This document shows, one piece after another, positions 12,661-26,200 of a stretch of 64,000 bases of DNA (positions are counted from its first letter, which is position 1; every line of letters begins with the position of its first letter). Source of the DNA: Lutraria lutraria (taxonomy: Eukaryota > Mollusca > Bivalvia > Venerida > Mactridae); contig OZ026842.1 in NCBI GenBank assembly GCA_964023205.1, positions 6,672,408 to 6,736,407 of the forward strand, read 5' to 3'. The translations under genes and the position numbers were made by a program. Below the pieces are notes generated by a model. The model ran no database searches. It saw nothing but the letters and a program-made list of their open reading frames with translations, and was not told the origin of the DNA.

Positions 12661-13009
12661 GAGAAATATATAGTAATGTTCAAGTCTAAAAGATGAAAAA
12701 TCAAATCACTTGAGTGAGAATGACCATCAATGATTCATAACTTACTTCAAATATGTTTGGATATAATTCTTAAACTACTCTTCTGACTCTTTACATATTC
12801 ACTGATCGGATAATCATGTCTTGGGGTCGGCCGAGATTCAATTCGGGTCGAGGCAATGGTTTATTTGAGCACAGACTGAGATTAAATCGTAGCTTGAGTT
12901 TGTTAGAATCCAAACTGAACTCGGTGCACCGTCGTGAGAAGAGGTTACAGCTTGTATGTCGTCCAGAGTTTGAAGGAATAATCCTCATATGTGGTACTGT
13001 TTATTGATT

Positions 13010-13235
13010 TAGGCCATTCTTAAAAATATTTTGTTTGCAGTAGCTTTACCTACTCACCAAAAAAGGCCCATACTCTATAAACTTTTTTGGGGTCTCTTGT
13101 GTAAAAAAATTTAATAAAAATAGCATTCTAGCTGACGTGTATTTTGGCTTTACTAATAAAAAAAAATAATTAAAAAAAAGATTTCCTACCAACATACCCA
13201 CTAAAAATTCTCAACATTTTTTCAGGATGGCCTTC
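13010..13235. mobile_element. GGCCATCC foldback element, copy
   Basis: Left end TAGGCCATTCTTAAAAATAT and right end TTTTTTCAGGATGGCCTT. The centre shows CCTACTCACCAAAAAAGGCC and TAGCATTCTAGCTGACGTGT, the family's typical interior. Confidence 0.8.
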
Positions 13236-13390
13236 CATGTCTCACTAAATGATATATATTGACAATTTCAGATAAGCTCAAAAACGATTTTATTGTTTTC
13301 AACTTTTAAGATTTGTCTTTGAAAGTGTTTATAAATGGTCTTTATTCGTTGTAAACTTGTTAAAATATGATAGATACATGTTTTCACATT

Positions 13391-13468
13391 TTGAGGGTTC
13401 AACGCAACACTGTCGTAACTTGTTTTTATTTCAATATGAGTTACGACACTGTTGCGTTGAACCCTCGA
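13391..13468 (-). repeat. 78-bp hairpin element, copy 1
   Basis: Near-perfect inverted repeat with arms of about 30 bp (TTGAGGGTTCAACGCAAC on the left, mirrored by GTTGCGTTGAACCCTCGA) around a loop TTTTTATTTCAATATGAG. The loop reads in reverse relative to the copies called plus. Confidence 0.93.
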
Positions 13469-13996
13469 TTTGTACTATTTCAAGTGGTATTTATCACACT
13501 TTGAGTATGCCTCGACTTGTGACAGTCTATGGAAAACCATGATCAATTTTGTTTTATGACATAATAAGATGCATTTTATATAAAAAAAACATTGGACAAG
13601 TTTATCATGATACATTGGTCAGGTTAAGCTGTTAAGTTGGATCATCCAAGGATTCTAGAATTTATGATCAAATGCTTGGTTTTAAAGGAATTTTTTGATG
13701 GTTTATGTACTTGGAGAGATTTAATGATCAATCAGGTATTATAAGGACATTGATAGGTTGTCAATTATTCAATAATATATCCTTATAATGACTGATTTGT
13801 TTCATAATGATAAACTAAATGCCGATATATCAGACTTTAGTAACCTATACTCACACGAAAAAGAAAGTGTGCACGATTGATTAGTGGGAACTTTTATACT
13901 TATAGAACCAATATATATTTGCATGATTATACTAAGCCTGCAGTCAATTCGAAGGCCGACTAGTACATGCTTAAATATCGGTTAACTGCATGCAAT

Positions 13997-14134
13997 GCAG
14001 AGGCGGATCCAGGATTTCAGGTAGGGGGCAGTGTGGGTTACTAAGGTATATTTCAATTCTATTCGTGGTTAGGGAATTTTTGGGGGGGGGGGGTGCGCAC
14101 CAGATGCGCCCCCCCCCCCTGAATCTGCCTCTGC
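13997..14134. mobile_element. Short hairpin transposon with poly-G/poly-C core
   Basis: Ends GCAGAGGCGGATCCAGGATT and CTGAATCTGCCTCTGC are inverted repeats. AAT flanks both ends (13994-13996, 14135-14137). The centre is a G run, GTGCGCACCAGATGCGC and a C run, so the whole element folds on itself. Confidence 0.75.
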
Positions 14135-14574
14135 AATGTGTGTAGGGTTACTTGTTCTAGTATTGTCTTCACTCATGATGATAGATTCGTAGTTGTAAAA
14201 AACTTTATAACCAAAAAGTTATGCCAGATATAAATGTTCAAACTTAGACTAAGCTTTTTTTTTGTTGGTATAGATCAGATAAATGCCTCATTGTACCGGT
14301 ATCTAGGTTTTGAACAAGGAGTGTGTTTATTTTCTATCCTGTTCAGTAGACTCATCTCTTTGTTCAGACCCTTGTGATATTTACTTTCTAATTTATGCTT
14401 GCAGGCAACTATCGAAAAACTTTTGTTCATTGTATGACAGCATGCATGCTAATGTATTTATATATCTTAAATTGCATTTTTTCTTAATAACCTTTTTGCT
14501 TAGCTTTTTCATTTACTTTACTCAAAACACACATTTCATGAACTAAACAGAAAGGACCTACTGGTTCTAAGACC

Positions 14575-14802
14575 CAGGGTGACAATATTCCGGATTACCT
14601 GTCCTGAAAGAGCTATGATTTCTGAGCAAAATATCTCAAGAAGTGGCAAAGTTATGGTCAATTTAATCTGCTCTGAAGTGTTTTCTTTGATACAAACAGA
14701 GTTAAATATGGAAACAATGTGGTTGAAAGCCTCTTGTTTGGCAAAAATGGTTGGCCACATATGATTTTCAGGATTTTTTATTTGGCTCTATTGACACCCC
14801 TG
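14575..14802. mobile_element. CAGGGGTGTCAATA element, full copy
   Basis: Starts CAGGGTGACAATATTCCGGA and ends GGCTCTATTGACACCCCTG, inverted ends of 12-14 bp. The interior is identical in layout to 12507, 28515 and 31384 (AAGTGGCAAAGTTATGGTC, GAAACAATGTGGTTGAAAGC). Non-coding, 228 bp, MITE-like. Confidence 0.8.
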
Positions 14803-15360
14803 ATTAGTGTAACTGGTATGATGAACATTGCCAGCTTGGTCATATTGTATGAGAAGGCTTCTCTGAAATAAAAGGTTACTTACTGCCAACAAAGCCTTGG
14901 TTAATCTGTCATCTGTAGTATTGGACATCTATTTGTTTGTATGACCACCTACTAGGTTTGTTTTGAACATTTCTAATCTTTGATTCTGAAAACTGACCAG
15001 TTCAGACCTTTGTATTTATTGGATATTGTGGATTAAATGTTAATCTATTTGATGATTTGGTGATTGGTTCGTGTTAATCCATGACTCATTCCGCAGATTA
15101 TGTGGTTTATATTTGGATCAGAGCCTACAATAACAATCTTGAAGGATTTTATTATGACTGTATATATACACACTGTATGAAGTATAAATACAGTAAAATT
15201 CCTTTTACGGTACACCGTCAGTCGAGTGAACCAGTTAGTGGTCATACAGATATATTGTAAGACCCTCAGATTTATACCTTTGACAGATAATGATGAATAT
15301 CATTTTCTATGACATATCATAAAAGGGCAAACTGACTTTCTGTAATCTAGCATTGCAATT

Positions 15361-15660
15361 CAGGGTTTTTTCTCGGTATTTTGGGAATATGACCCATACC
15401 CTTGGGATTGGGAATTTTTGCGGTGTTTTAATCAAAATTGGGAAAAAATGTATAACTGCAATTTCTGCAATGTTCAACTTATTCTTCTTATTCTCCCATA
15501 AAACAGTAGCAGAATAAGGTATTTACTACCAATAGTGATGTTAATGAACTTAAAAATTTAATAAATTATTTTTGATTGGGAATTTTTGTCTGTGAATTGG
15601 GAAAAAAAGATACTAATATGACCGAATTTCGGCTATAAAATCGCCCCAAAAAAATCCCTG
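15361..15660. mobile_element. CAGGG-ended element with 5-bp target duplication, 300 bp
   Basis: Starts CAGGGTTTTTTCTCGG and ends CCCCAAAAAAATCCCTG. Flanked by CAATT on both sides (15356-15360 and 15661-15665). No coding capacity. Shares end type with 39410-39605. Confidence 0.78.
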
Positions 15661-15676
15661 CAATTAAGTTTTATTC

Positions 15677-15840
15677 TACAGTCAAAGCTGTGTTAGTAGC
15701 CACCCTGTGAATAAAGGTCATTCTTTGAAAACCATCATTGACTGTTTAGAACAAAAAAAACTCTGAATAAAGGCCATCTGTCAATAAAGGCCACATCATG
15801 CCATTCCAAAGAACGGCCTTTGTTTAGATGTTTGACTGTA
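15677..15840. mobile_element. TACAGTCAAACCTGTG foldback element, complete copy
   Basis: Begins TACAGTCAAAGCTGTGTTAG and ends TTTGTTTAGATGTTTGACTGTA, so the outer inverted repeat is intact. Interior CTCTGAATAAAGGCCATCTG. Confidence 0.88.
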
Positions 15841-16299
15841 TTTTGTTTTAAATTTCAAGAGTCGTGGATTTGTAACATACCCTGTCAGGTGTACACAAGT
15901 ACTCATTGAACACCATGGTGGTTTAAGTTGCCCCTAGTTTTCTTCAATAACTTTAAGATACACACAAAAAAAAAAAAACGCAAAAAAATAATGTTGTAAT
16001 GCGCTGCTGGACACGCTTCTAATGATGAGTTACCCTTATGACAAATCTATGCATTGTGACCCATATAATAACTCATAGTCTTGCCAGTGGATTTCACTTG
16101 CCAACTAAATGTTTGTTTTGATTTATTTTATACTCTGCACTGGTTTGTTGGACACATAGACATTATATTCCAAATTTGGTGATTTCTCCATGTTTTTTGT
16201 GTGACTTTTGTTGTATTTAATGGCACAAGTAAGCATAATGCTTACTTGTGTTGAAGCCATAATAATATTATGTTCTTCATGTAGCAGCAGCCTGTGGCT

Positions 16300-16745
16300 G
16301 TCGTCATGTACTTAGGGCACTGGGCTTTAAACCCAGCGATTCAGGTTCGAATCTCAGTCGAGACAGGTCATACCCTTCTATGTAAATTTGACAAAAATCA
16401 ATGATTTTTCACCTTGTATAACAGATGCCTATTATAAGCCTCTTCCCAATTGAAAATTTCTTTAAAATCATGCAGTTTTCCCCAAAATCCAAACTTACAC
16501 CAGCTATTTTATTTCCCAAATCTGCAATTTTAGCAAGAATAATTCTTCCCAATAAAGAGAGAAAAAAACACTGCAGAAATGTAGATTTTCCTCCACATGT
16601 GCAGAAATTGCCACCTACTTGTGGAAGGGTAATTTAGTAGTGTAATAGTACTGGTTAGAATTCCTATCATGGAAAACTGGTAAGGTTTTGGGTCATAGTA
16701 TAGAAATGAAATATCGTTGAGAGATGGCTTAAACTCACAGTAACC
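16300..16745 (+). mobile_element. tRNA-derived SINE with an internal insertion
   Basis: Head: ACTGGGCTTTAAACCCAGCG and a B-box GGTTCGAATCTCAGTCG. Body from 16575: CCTCCACATGTGCAGAAATT, GGAAGGGTAATTTAGTAG, tail GAAATGAAATATCGTTGAGA. Between them, about 16430-16572 is foreign (CTCTTCCCAATTGAAAATTT, resembling 29100 and 39410). Confidence 0.7.
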
Positions 16746-16762
16746 AAATCATGTAACAACCC

Positions 16763-16987
16763 TATGATAATGATTAATATGTATGTAAGATATAGCAGAT
16801 AATGATTAATATGTATGTAAGATATAGCAGATAATGATTAATATGTATGTAAGATATAGCAGATAATGATTAATATGTATGTAAGATATAGCAGATAATG
16901 ATTAATATGTATGTAAGATATAGCAGATAATGATTAATATGTATGTAAGATATAGCAGATAATGATTAATATGTATGTAAGATATAT
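16763..16987. repeat. 32-bp tandem array beside CEP295 exon 1
   Basis: Seven near-identical units containing GATAATGATTAATATGTATG and TAAGATATAGC. It ends 25 bases before the exon that starts at 17013, where branch point and polypyrimidine signals would lie. Confidence 0.96.
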
Positions 16988-17026
16988 CACACTATTTTTC
17001 TGTACATTTCAGTGGATAAAGACAAG

Positions 17027-17221
17027 ATGAAGATAAGGCGGGGTCGGTTGAGGCTCAGCCCCAATGAGGAGGCGGCAATATTGAAGGAGGAGACTGAGAA
17101 GAGACGTAAGCTCCGCCTCCAACAAGTTAGAGACCAATGCAAAGAAAATGCGGCAAAGATCAGGAATGCTGTGAAACAAGAGAAACACAAACAGCTGATG
17201 AAACTGGCCACAGATATCAAG
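17027..17221 (+). CDS. CEP295: CEP295 exon 1 (first coding exon)
   Basis: Encodes residues 1-65. The transcript exon starts at 17013 after TTTCAG, so 14 bases of 5' UTR precede the ATG. That ATG is chosen because it lines up with the human start just before the LRLSPNEEA block; the GTG at 17012 spans the splice acceptor and is not a start. The exon ends at AAG before GTACCA, phase 0. The residues LSPNEEAAILKEE and RRKLRLQQVRDQ are the strongest family signature in the window. A 32-bp tandem array ends 25 bases upstream of the acceptor. Confidence 0.96.
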
Positions 17222-20200
17222 GTACCATTTTAGGAATTAATTCGATTTGTTGTAAAGACATAAGAAAAAAACCCATCAATTTCAATGAAAACTCACAGTT
17301 AAAAGATGTACTAGTACAGTATCAATCTAATTTGCGAAAGAAAAGTATAGGTCTTACATCATGCAATATCAAAAGAAATTCATAATTTTCTATTTTCAAC
17401 AAGGGCAACAACTCTTACAAAAAAATTCAATGTGGCGTAAAATAAATTATAGCATCCCAGGTATCTCTCAAAGAGACAGTGACAATTTCAGTCCCATTGT
17501 AATGCTAATTTTATGACCTAAGATAACCTATAGAATTGTAAGAGTTGGGCCATCCTTAAGAAATGTTTGTTTGCAGTATGGGTAGGTAATTTTATTTTGG
17601 TTGATATTATTATACGCTTGTACTGAAGTCTCTTTATGTGAGAAAGTATGCAGTTGCTTACGGAGGATGGGAGTCTAATACTGGTTCTTCCCAGTAATGA
17701 TGGTTAGGTGATCTGTCCGTCTCATATGACTCTGACTGTAGAAAAGGGGCATAAAATTCTAACCTACAAACTTGTACTGAAAACAAAAAGCTGGGAAAAA
17801 GAACACAAACAATTTTTGTCAAAATTGCTGAAAATATTCGAAACCATGAGTCATTAGTGAAAAATCCCACGGTTGATGTATGTAGCGGAGTGGAGTCAGC
17901 AACCGTGGGTATCTGACGATGGTGTTATCATTTTGCCACTTCATTTTTAGATGTTAAATTACAGTCTCCATCCAATTGATTTAGAATTATTGGACTGAAA
18001 AACCAATATAGTTTGCATGTTAACATGAAATTATTGAATAAGGAAAACAGCATTGATTGAAGATTTTTGTTCAAAGATACGATCATACAAGCTATAAGGC
18101 CATCCTTAAAAAATATTTGTTTGCAGTAACCATACCCTGCGAATTTTCAATGGGTATAGGTATGTTGGTAGGAAATAATTTTATTTTAATTTACATTTAA
18201 CCAAAAATACATGTCAGAATGCTATTTTTTAATAATAAAAAAATACCAGAGAGGCCAAAAAAAGTTGGGTAGGACTGTTTTGGGTGAGTAGGTAGCTTGA
18301 TTAACGCAAACAAAGTATTTCATTAGGATGGCCTAACTGTTTTGCATGGTGTTGTTTTGAAACAAGTATGTCAAGATGAGATTTTTATGTAAAGTAAATG
18401 CATTTATAACTTCATTCAGTCCAAGACTGCTTCTGTGGATATAAAATAAATGCTAACTAAATGAATAATTTCGTTTGAAGTTTACCTGGCTTATATTTTT
18501 TGAAATAAAACATTTCAAAGCTGCTTAATCACCATTCCTGATTGTGGGAAATAAAGATGCAGTGCCACCTCTACAGGGCAATCTCTTAAGCAACAACCTC
18601 TTTTAAGCAACAACCTAATCATTTTTCCCTAGTCTAATATTTAACTATTAATTTCACCTCTCAGGAGCAACAACCTCTAAAAAAAAGACATAAGTTTGCT
18701 TCTCCAAAAAGGTGTATATTCTTTGGGGTTGCACTGTTCATTTCAGTTATTATTGACTTTATAAAGAATATTATCAGCATAATTGAATAACATACACAAA
18801 GGTCACATAAAAATGTGTATTTTGTATATAATTTTTGTAGATAAATATGAACAAATCAAAGGTACATTTAGTTTGCAAGTTTAGGAAGTTGCAGTCTTTA
18901 CTAAGGTGAGTGAGTAAAGGGCCATCATGGCTTTCTTGTTATTAATTATAAGTAACAGTTAGTTTTATCATACTTTACTTTATTTATTACAGAATCAACT
19001 TGAAGCTGAGAAAGCTGAGAGAGTCCGACATTTAGAACAACAGTATGATAACAGTCTGAGAAATATTGGTGTGGCCCATAAACAGGCTGCTCAACAGGTA
19101 GGCCACTTCATACTGTGATAGTATATGATAAAACTTATATTCTAAGTTTGGAGATTTTTGTGAAACTTCGATATTTCCACTGCCTGTTTGACCATTTTTT
19201 TGTATAAATCGGGGATAAGAATTTTCTGCTAATTTTTCAGAGCCTTCCGAATCGTTTAGAGATCACAAAGAGGCCTATAAGGCCTTCTTGACCCCCCAAC
19301 CTTTGAGATTTTTTTCTCATTTGCCATTCTCATACCTGATAAATAGCAATGCTGGGTTACGAGTTAATCGCAACTTAAGCCAGACAGCCCTTGCTTGTCC
19401 AGCTGGCTTACTGTAGGTCAGTGGTTTTTCCCAGTCTATGCCTGGGGTCTTCTTCCATAGACAAAGCAGAAAAACTCTCCAAATGACCCTTGGCTGTTGG
19501 TGCAATGGTTTACCGTAGAGAGATAAATGATATTGTGAATACTATTACTGTATTTTCATATATTTTCGTTGGGCTCAACTTTCGTGGTTTTTACTAAAAT
19601 GGCTATTTCGTGGGGACATAAATTCGTGGATTTTCATTTATTTTCGTTGGGCTCAACTTTCGTGGTTTTTACTAAAATGGCTATTTCGTGGGGACCTAAA
19701 TTCGTGGATATTAATTTTTGAAAAGTAATGCATTATCTCTGCATTTAAATTTGTGTGGATTTGATTTCGCGGATGAGCCGACCCACGAAATTAAATCCCC
19801 AACGAAAATTAATGATTCCACAGTATTGCCTGGGTAGCTTGATGTGTAGGTCTTAAGTTTGAATCTCAGTCTGGCTGCACATTTTTCTGACTTGTGGAAT
19901 GGAGTTAGGTTGTATACCAGTAAAGGTTTGAAACATTTGGCATGTATGTACTGATTTATAATTCCTACAGTACCAAGACTTACCCATTTATTTTTACCAC
20001 ATTTGATGTTAATATTACAGCCCGATTTGACGGAAGAGAGAGAGCTCATACAGGAGGCTGCAAATCTTCGTGCAGATGTACGGGGTCAGAGAGCTTTAGA
20101 GAAACTTCAACAAGAGACGGCACATCTAAACCTTGAAGCTCATAAACATATAATCGCCAGGTAGGTGTAGAACAAGTCCAGTAGGTTTTGTACCCCTATT

Positions 20201-23200
20201 GGGGGAAAGGTAGTGGGGCTCTCAAATGGGGGAAAATTGTGTCATGAGGCGAAAATAGGTAAAAATATAACATGACAAAGTATTCCTTTCTTCTGTTCAT
20301 CTGACTACCAATAAGTGAATAAGCGCAAATTTATTTTCTGGAAGAATTGATATTCAGACATTTGTGTACTAAGACTCTAGTAGAAATGTTTCTGAAAATT
20401 GACCATTAGCGAAAAATGTGAACACTTCCATGACGCAAAATAGCCCCTTATACAGTTAGTATACATGTACAAACAATTATTACGTCTTTTTATTACAGAC
20501 AAAACGCATTAGAAGTGGAGAAAGCTAGAGCTGCTGAGGTTGCCTCCATGCCGCCACCACCACCAGACCCTGTACTGGTGCTGAATGCCGCAAAAACTAG
20601 TAAGTAGGAATCTCTGAGATGACAGCATTTTGTGCCAACATGTCTGAAAATTTAAAATTTATTTACTCATTAACATGTGATTGTAACATACAGGTATGAC
20701 TTGTAATGCAAGTAATCTGTTTTTAGGCATGTATCGGTGCTTTACACAGAAAATGATAAAAAAACATGATAAGATTATTCGAAATATGAGTTGCGATATG
20801 AAATGCCCAGTTCTTCTGAAATGACCTCAGTTGTCGATTGGGCCGTTAAACAACAAATAAACAAATTTATATATGTATATTTTCTTGATTACAGAGCCAG
20901 TGAAGGTAACAGACATGAATGCTTTCTCAACGTCCCACTATCATCTACAAAATGAACATGCTGTAGATAGAGCTGGTCCTGAAGAACAGGTATGCATAAG
21001 ATTCTTCACAGATTTCTTTCTTTGGTCTCATATTTCTGGATCAGTTTATTATCCCAGCAAACAAAGTTTGAGACGGTTATATTGGAGTCATTCTGTCAGT
21101 CGAGCAGTTAGTCTGTCAGTCCGTTTGCAGACTATTTCTCAAGTTTGTGGAGCAAACTACTTCCACATTCCTTAAGCGATTGCATTGAAATTTGAAATAT
21201 GTCATTACCATTAGGTGTAGATGTACAAGACACAATTTCCATGCTCAGTGATCCACACATTCCAGAGTTATGTGCCCTTGAACTTAGCCATATAATGTAC
21301 TATGGCATTCTTAGTGTCAAAGCAGTGGTGATGGGTCTTAGTCACTTCTGTGACAAAGTTCTAGTTGTTTTTTATTTATTGTTCCATTTTGTATTTTTAG
21401 ATAAATGCTCGAGATGCTGCAGATCTAGAGGCAGAGAGAATTAAAGAACGAGCGTTAGAACTGAAGAGATTACGTGAAGATCAATTAGAACGAGCCAGGT
21501 TACGTCATAATGCTGCCTTAGAGAAAGAATTGTTGAAACATGTAAGATCATTTGTTTTTTATACATAAGTAACATTATAAACAATGTTTCTTACCAACAA
21601 TGAAAGCATGTCCCGAGACCCTGTATGGAATGAATGACTTTTGTTTACATTTGATATTTCTTACATAAAAGGTGTGTGTGTAATTTTACTTTTGATAGAA
21701 TTATTTATACCACTTATACCAGCTGTGAGCCAATGGCAATGCAGTATTCTTTCTGTAAATATTCCATATATGGTATATAAATTCTAATGTATAGAATTGG
21801 TTTCTAAATTTTCGTGAAACTCATGCAGAGGTGTGCGGTATAAGTGGGAGATAAATCTTGTGCAATTGTATGCTAGTTATGTAAAACTTGTATACAATCA
21901 CACTTGTTTTCTATCCAATACAATGTCATGTTCATAGATGTGTTTATGGAATCAAGGGTTTCAATAATTCAGATACATCTGTCCCCTGATAATTTATTTT
22001 TACCCTATATTGATGTACAGCACAACCTCTCCAGAGAGGCTTTAACTCTTCATTTAACCTCACTATAGCAACAACCTCTCAACAACAACCTAATTTTGCT
22101 ACTCCAAAGGGTACTGCTTTAGAGAGGTTACACTGTATGTGTAATTAGTGTAGCGACATCCTGTACACATCATCTACTCTAGTCTTTATAACATTCTACT
22201 TCAGGGGACCATCAAAATTATACAAAAAAAATTCTACTTGTTTTCAAGATACTTCAATTTGTAGGTCGAATGTCATTTAATTGATCGATAAACAATTAAG
22301 TTGAGATTTGACCTAATTTAAGAACATGGTCTATTTTCTGTGCCAATATAGTTTGTATGTAATACATAGACTATATTATTTAATGTAACCTTTATATAAC
22401 TTATTGGTATTGATTTATACATCGATAGTTGCATCTATAGGAAATTATATTCTCTTCCAAATATTGATAATGTTTATTTAAAACCAAAGTTAATTTAACT
22501 GTTTAAATTTCAAGTTAGTTGTATGTGATAAACTACTGTTGTACAATTCGAGGGTTCAACGCAACAGTGTTGTTACTCATATTGAAATGAGAGCAAGTTA
22601 CTACCGTGTTGCGCTGAGCCCTTGACTTGTTGCATGCATAAAATGTACGAGGAATATATTATTTAGCTGGGATTGTGATCAAGTAATTAATGTGAGAATC
22701 GAACTGTTTTCTGTTGTATGAATAATTGGATATACAATTATATAATTGATTATTGATTAAACCACCGTCCTGTGTGTGAGGTAAAGACTGGTCTTTTTAT
22801 ACTTCTTATAGTTGTGGTATTGAATGCTTTACCATTATATGTTGAAACTGCTAAGCTTTTCCATGTGTGCCCGGTTAGCTCAGTGGTTAGGGCATTGGTC
22901 TACTGATCAAGAGGTTGTGAGTTTGAACCTCAGGTGAGGCTCACACTGTCTGTGACAAATTTGACTGAAGATATTACTTCTAATGTTAATTTGTCCATGT
23001 GCTTCATTTTGTTATACAAACATGTTGAATGGAACATCCCCCAACAGTAAAACTACTGACTGTGGTATGAAGCTAAAAATAAAGGCATTCAGCGACTGTG
23101 TGATTATTCAGCTTTGACAGTTTAATAAAAATGCACATAATACCATAATGACTCCAGCATACATTTTTGTCTTGATTTATTTATAATGTATCTATAGATT

Positions 23201-26200
23201 ATTTGTTTTTGTCACTTGTATTGCTACTTTTGTTTCTCTAATATTACCTGATATTTATACAATATACGACTGTTTATCTAAACAAATGTGTGACAAGAAG
23301 GTAAACAATCAGATATTGAATTTACTTCGTTATTCAATTATACCAATCAATATTGGTAATTGTTTAAAACAAGTGCTATGTTAACATTCTATTTCTGACA
23401 AGTACCAGCCTATGCTCAGATATCTGCTACTGTATGATGGGATTATGGTGTTATGACTATAAATGTGGATATTTGTTAAATATTTTGTATAGGTAAGAGT
23501 GTATATTTGGGTGTTCTTCGTAAATAAGGAAAGTAGAATGAGTGATTGTAGCTGTACCTTTTTTATTACGAAGAACACGCAAATATGAATTCTAACTGTC
23601 ATAGTGCTGTGCATTAGGGCTGTTGCGAGTATCTGAGTACTCGGGTATTTACAAATCAAATTGAAAAATCGATGAATAATCGTCATTAATAAGATTCGTG
23701 GTTCGCGATCTTGTTTTTTAACAAATTAAAAATGTATTATTTGTTCTTAGAAATCCCTTTTCTTTGAATAATCTCAGCATGGACTACTTTGTTTGCCAAG
23801 ATGTCCAACTGGTTTTTTTAATAATGATGCTGGTAAATGGGAGTACGTATAAATTTAAGTCATGTAACCATTTATATTGATATACTTCATTATTCCCCCC
23901 CAAAAAAAATTAGCGGTCTTCAGGACTGTTTTGAAGTTTTAGATGGGTTACTTGATAACAAAAGATTCGTGATTCGAATTGTGGATCGTAAGTGTTGAAT
24001 TGTGGATTGGATCGGATCGCCACTTACCCAACGATCCGCAGCCCTACTCCGCATGTGCAGTGTATACTAAGTTGTTCTTTGAAACTAAGATAAGGAAGCC
24101 AAAATTTTTTTTTTTAAATTGTCACTCATTGGATAAGAAAGTGGAGCAATCACTAATTGTGCTTAATATTCTCTGGATTTTTTTTAGTTCAAACCATTTT
24201 TTTCTAAAGCTGAGGAATTATGCACTAATAAGGAGAGGCCTGTTCCATTTAGATATGTTAACTAAAATTTAAGACAACTGTTATCAACTTTAAAATCTTT
24301 CTTGCTACCTCTTGATTGTATAAATACAAAATGTTTCATTACATTGACTGTTTTGTTGTGTATCTATTGTTGCCTGTAAAAGATAAAAATATCTGATACC
24401 ACAAGCAAGAGTTTTAAGTTTAAAACTTGTTTCTTTATTCTTAGCTAAGACATATCTTTGAAACAGCCCCTGGCGTGCAATGCTTGTAACTAACTGAATA
24501 TTCACTTTAGTGTATTAAGGACATGTATGTATAAACAAACAGACATTTATCCTTATTTATGATGGTTATATTGGTTCTAGTCTATGCATGTTTTAGTTGT
24601 AGATCTATGCATGGTGTGTGTGAATTAATTCATGAGTGATAATAAATTCAAGGTTTTATTTCATTACAGGACTATAATAATATTCTTCATGATTTGAGTG
24701 ACCTACAACGGGCTGACAGAGAGAGAAGATTGAAGATCGTTCACAATATACCCGTAAGTGAATCTTTATACATGATAATATACAAGTTGTGTACATTTGT
24801 ATGATAGATGATATCCCTGCCTGTTTAGCTCTATCAGTGGTTAGAGCGTTTAATGTACTGACCAAGAGGATGTTTAAACCTGGCAAGGCTCACACTGTCC
24901 GTGACAAATTTGACTGAAGATATTACATCCTTTGTTAATTGTCTTCCACCTCAGAAGTATGTGGGGTAGCTTGGCAAAAGCTTTCGGATAGAATGTGGTT
25001 AGTACTGGTTAAAGCTTAAATGAAGTCCAGGGAAGCTGGTTAGGATAACAGTCCGCCACGATATGACTGAAATAATGTTAAAAGTGACTTTAAATCTGAT
25101 GAAATAAGTAGTTTGATAATATTTCAAGTCTTTTTTCCTTCTTTGATAGAGGCCAATATTCAGTGACTTTCCAATTTCAAAAAGCTTTTTTTCCCAATAT
25201 GGTGAAAGAATTTCTTGAAAGTCTGTCTACCTTTTCCTAATATTGCCAAAAATTCATGCTTGAATTTCCATAATGAAAGGCTAAGGCCCCTGCCAATTTT
25301 TGGGAAAAAAGAGCCCTGAAGTGTATATCCATGTGATTATACGCCAGTTAGTGTATATTTTTATGATAATTTTCTGGTATATATTTGTTTGATAATATAT
25401 ACATGTATACATATCGAGGGTTCAACGCAACAGTGTCGTAACTCATATTGAAATGAGAACAAGTTACTACAGTGCTGCGCTGAGCCCTCGATATGGTTTT
25501 TATCTGAAAAATCACTTAGAACAAAAATAATTGAGACAGTTGTATGCTGAACATTTAATATACATTTGTTCTGTTATAATTTTACAGAAACAAGTCTTTG
25601 AACCTCCAAACGTCCGTATGGAAGACAGAGAGGAAAAACAAAGAAATCTAGAAGAAGAGTTTGAGGATATGTACATGGCTGGTACCCATCAACTTGGTGA
25701 TATCAGCATGGCCATAGACCTACAACCTCGACCCTTGACCCCCACCCAGGAAACCTCTCTGGATGTCACGGCTACAGATGGTACCCCGTTACAGGAGCCT
25801 ACCCTCCCACTGGTTCCCCCTGTACTACGAGATATGACAAATATGCCGAGACCAAAGTCACCGGGGAAAAAACCAGGTCAGTAGTTGAGTGAATTTAAGT
25901 ATTTATACAGGTTTCTTTGCTCAACAGGTTGTCATCAAATTACAGTCAAACCTGTATTAGCGACCACCTCTGAATAAAGGCCACCCTGTGAATAAAGGCC
26001 ATTCTTTTAAAAACCGTAATTGATTATTTAGAACAAAATGATTTCTGAATAAAGACCACTTATCAATAAAGGTCACGTTTTGTCTATCAGAATAATATCT
26101 AAAAGGCTTAACATGTGACATTCTAAAACCTTCCTTCTTAGCTATATACATATCATTCACATTATGAAGATGATAGGGCGGGGGGCGGAGGGGAGAGGTT

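Noticed and set aside
12791..13007. Overlapping frames on both strands with GC-richer content
   Set aside because: Mutual antisense frames, no family resemblance, next to a foldback element; probably repeat-derived.
17012..17014. GTG as an upstream start for CEP295
   Set aside because: It spans the AG splice acceptor; the conserved start is the ATG at 17027.
22863..22935. Sequence resembling a tRNA gene (GCCCGGTTAGCTCAGTGG with B box)
   Set aside because: The 3' half does not pair back to the acceptor stem and the unit continues into a SINE body. The similar heads at 9400, 16320, 27760, 35790 and 54490 were rejected as tRNA genes for the same reason.
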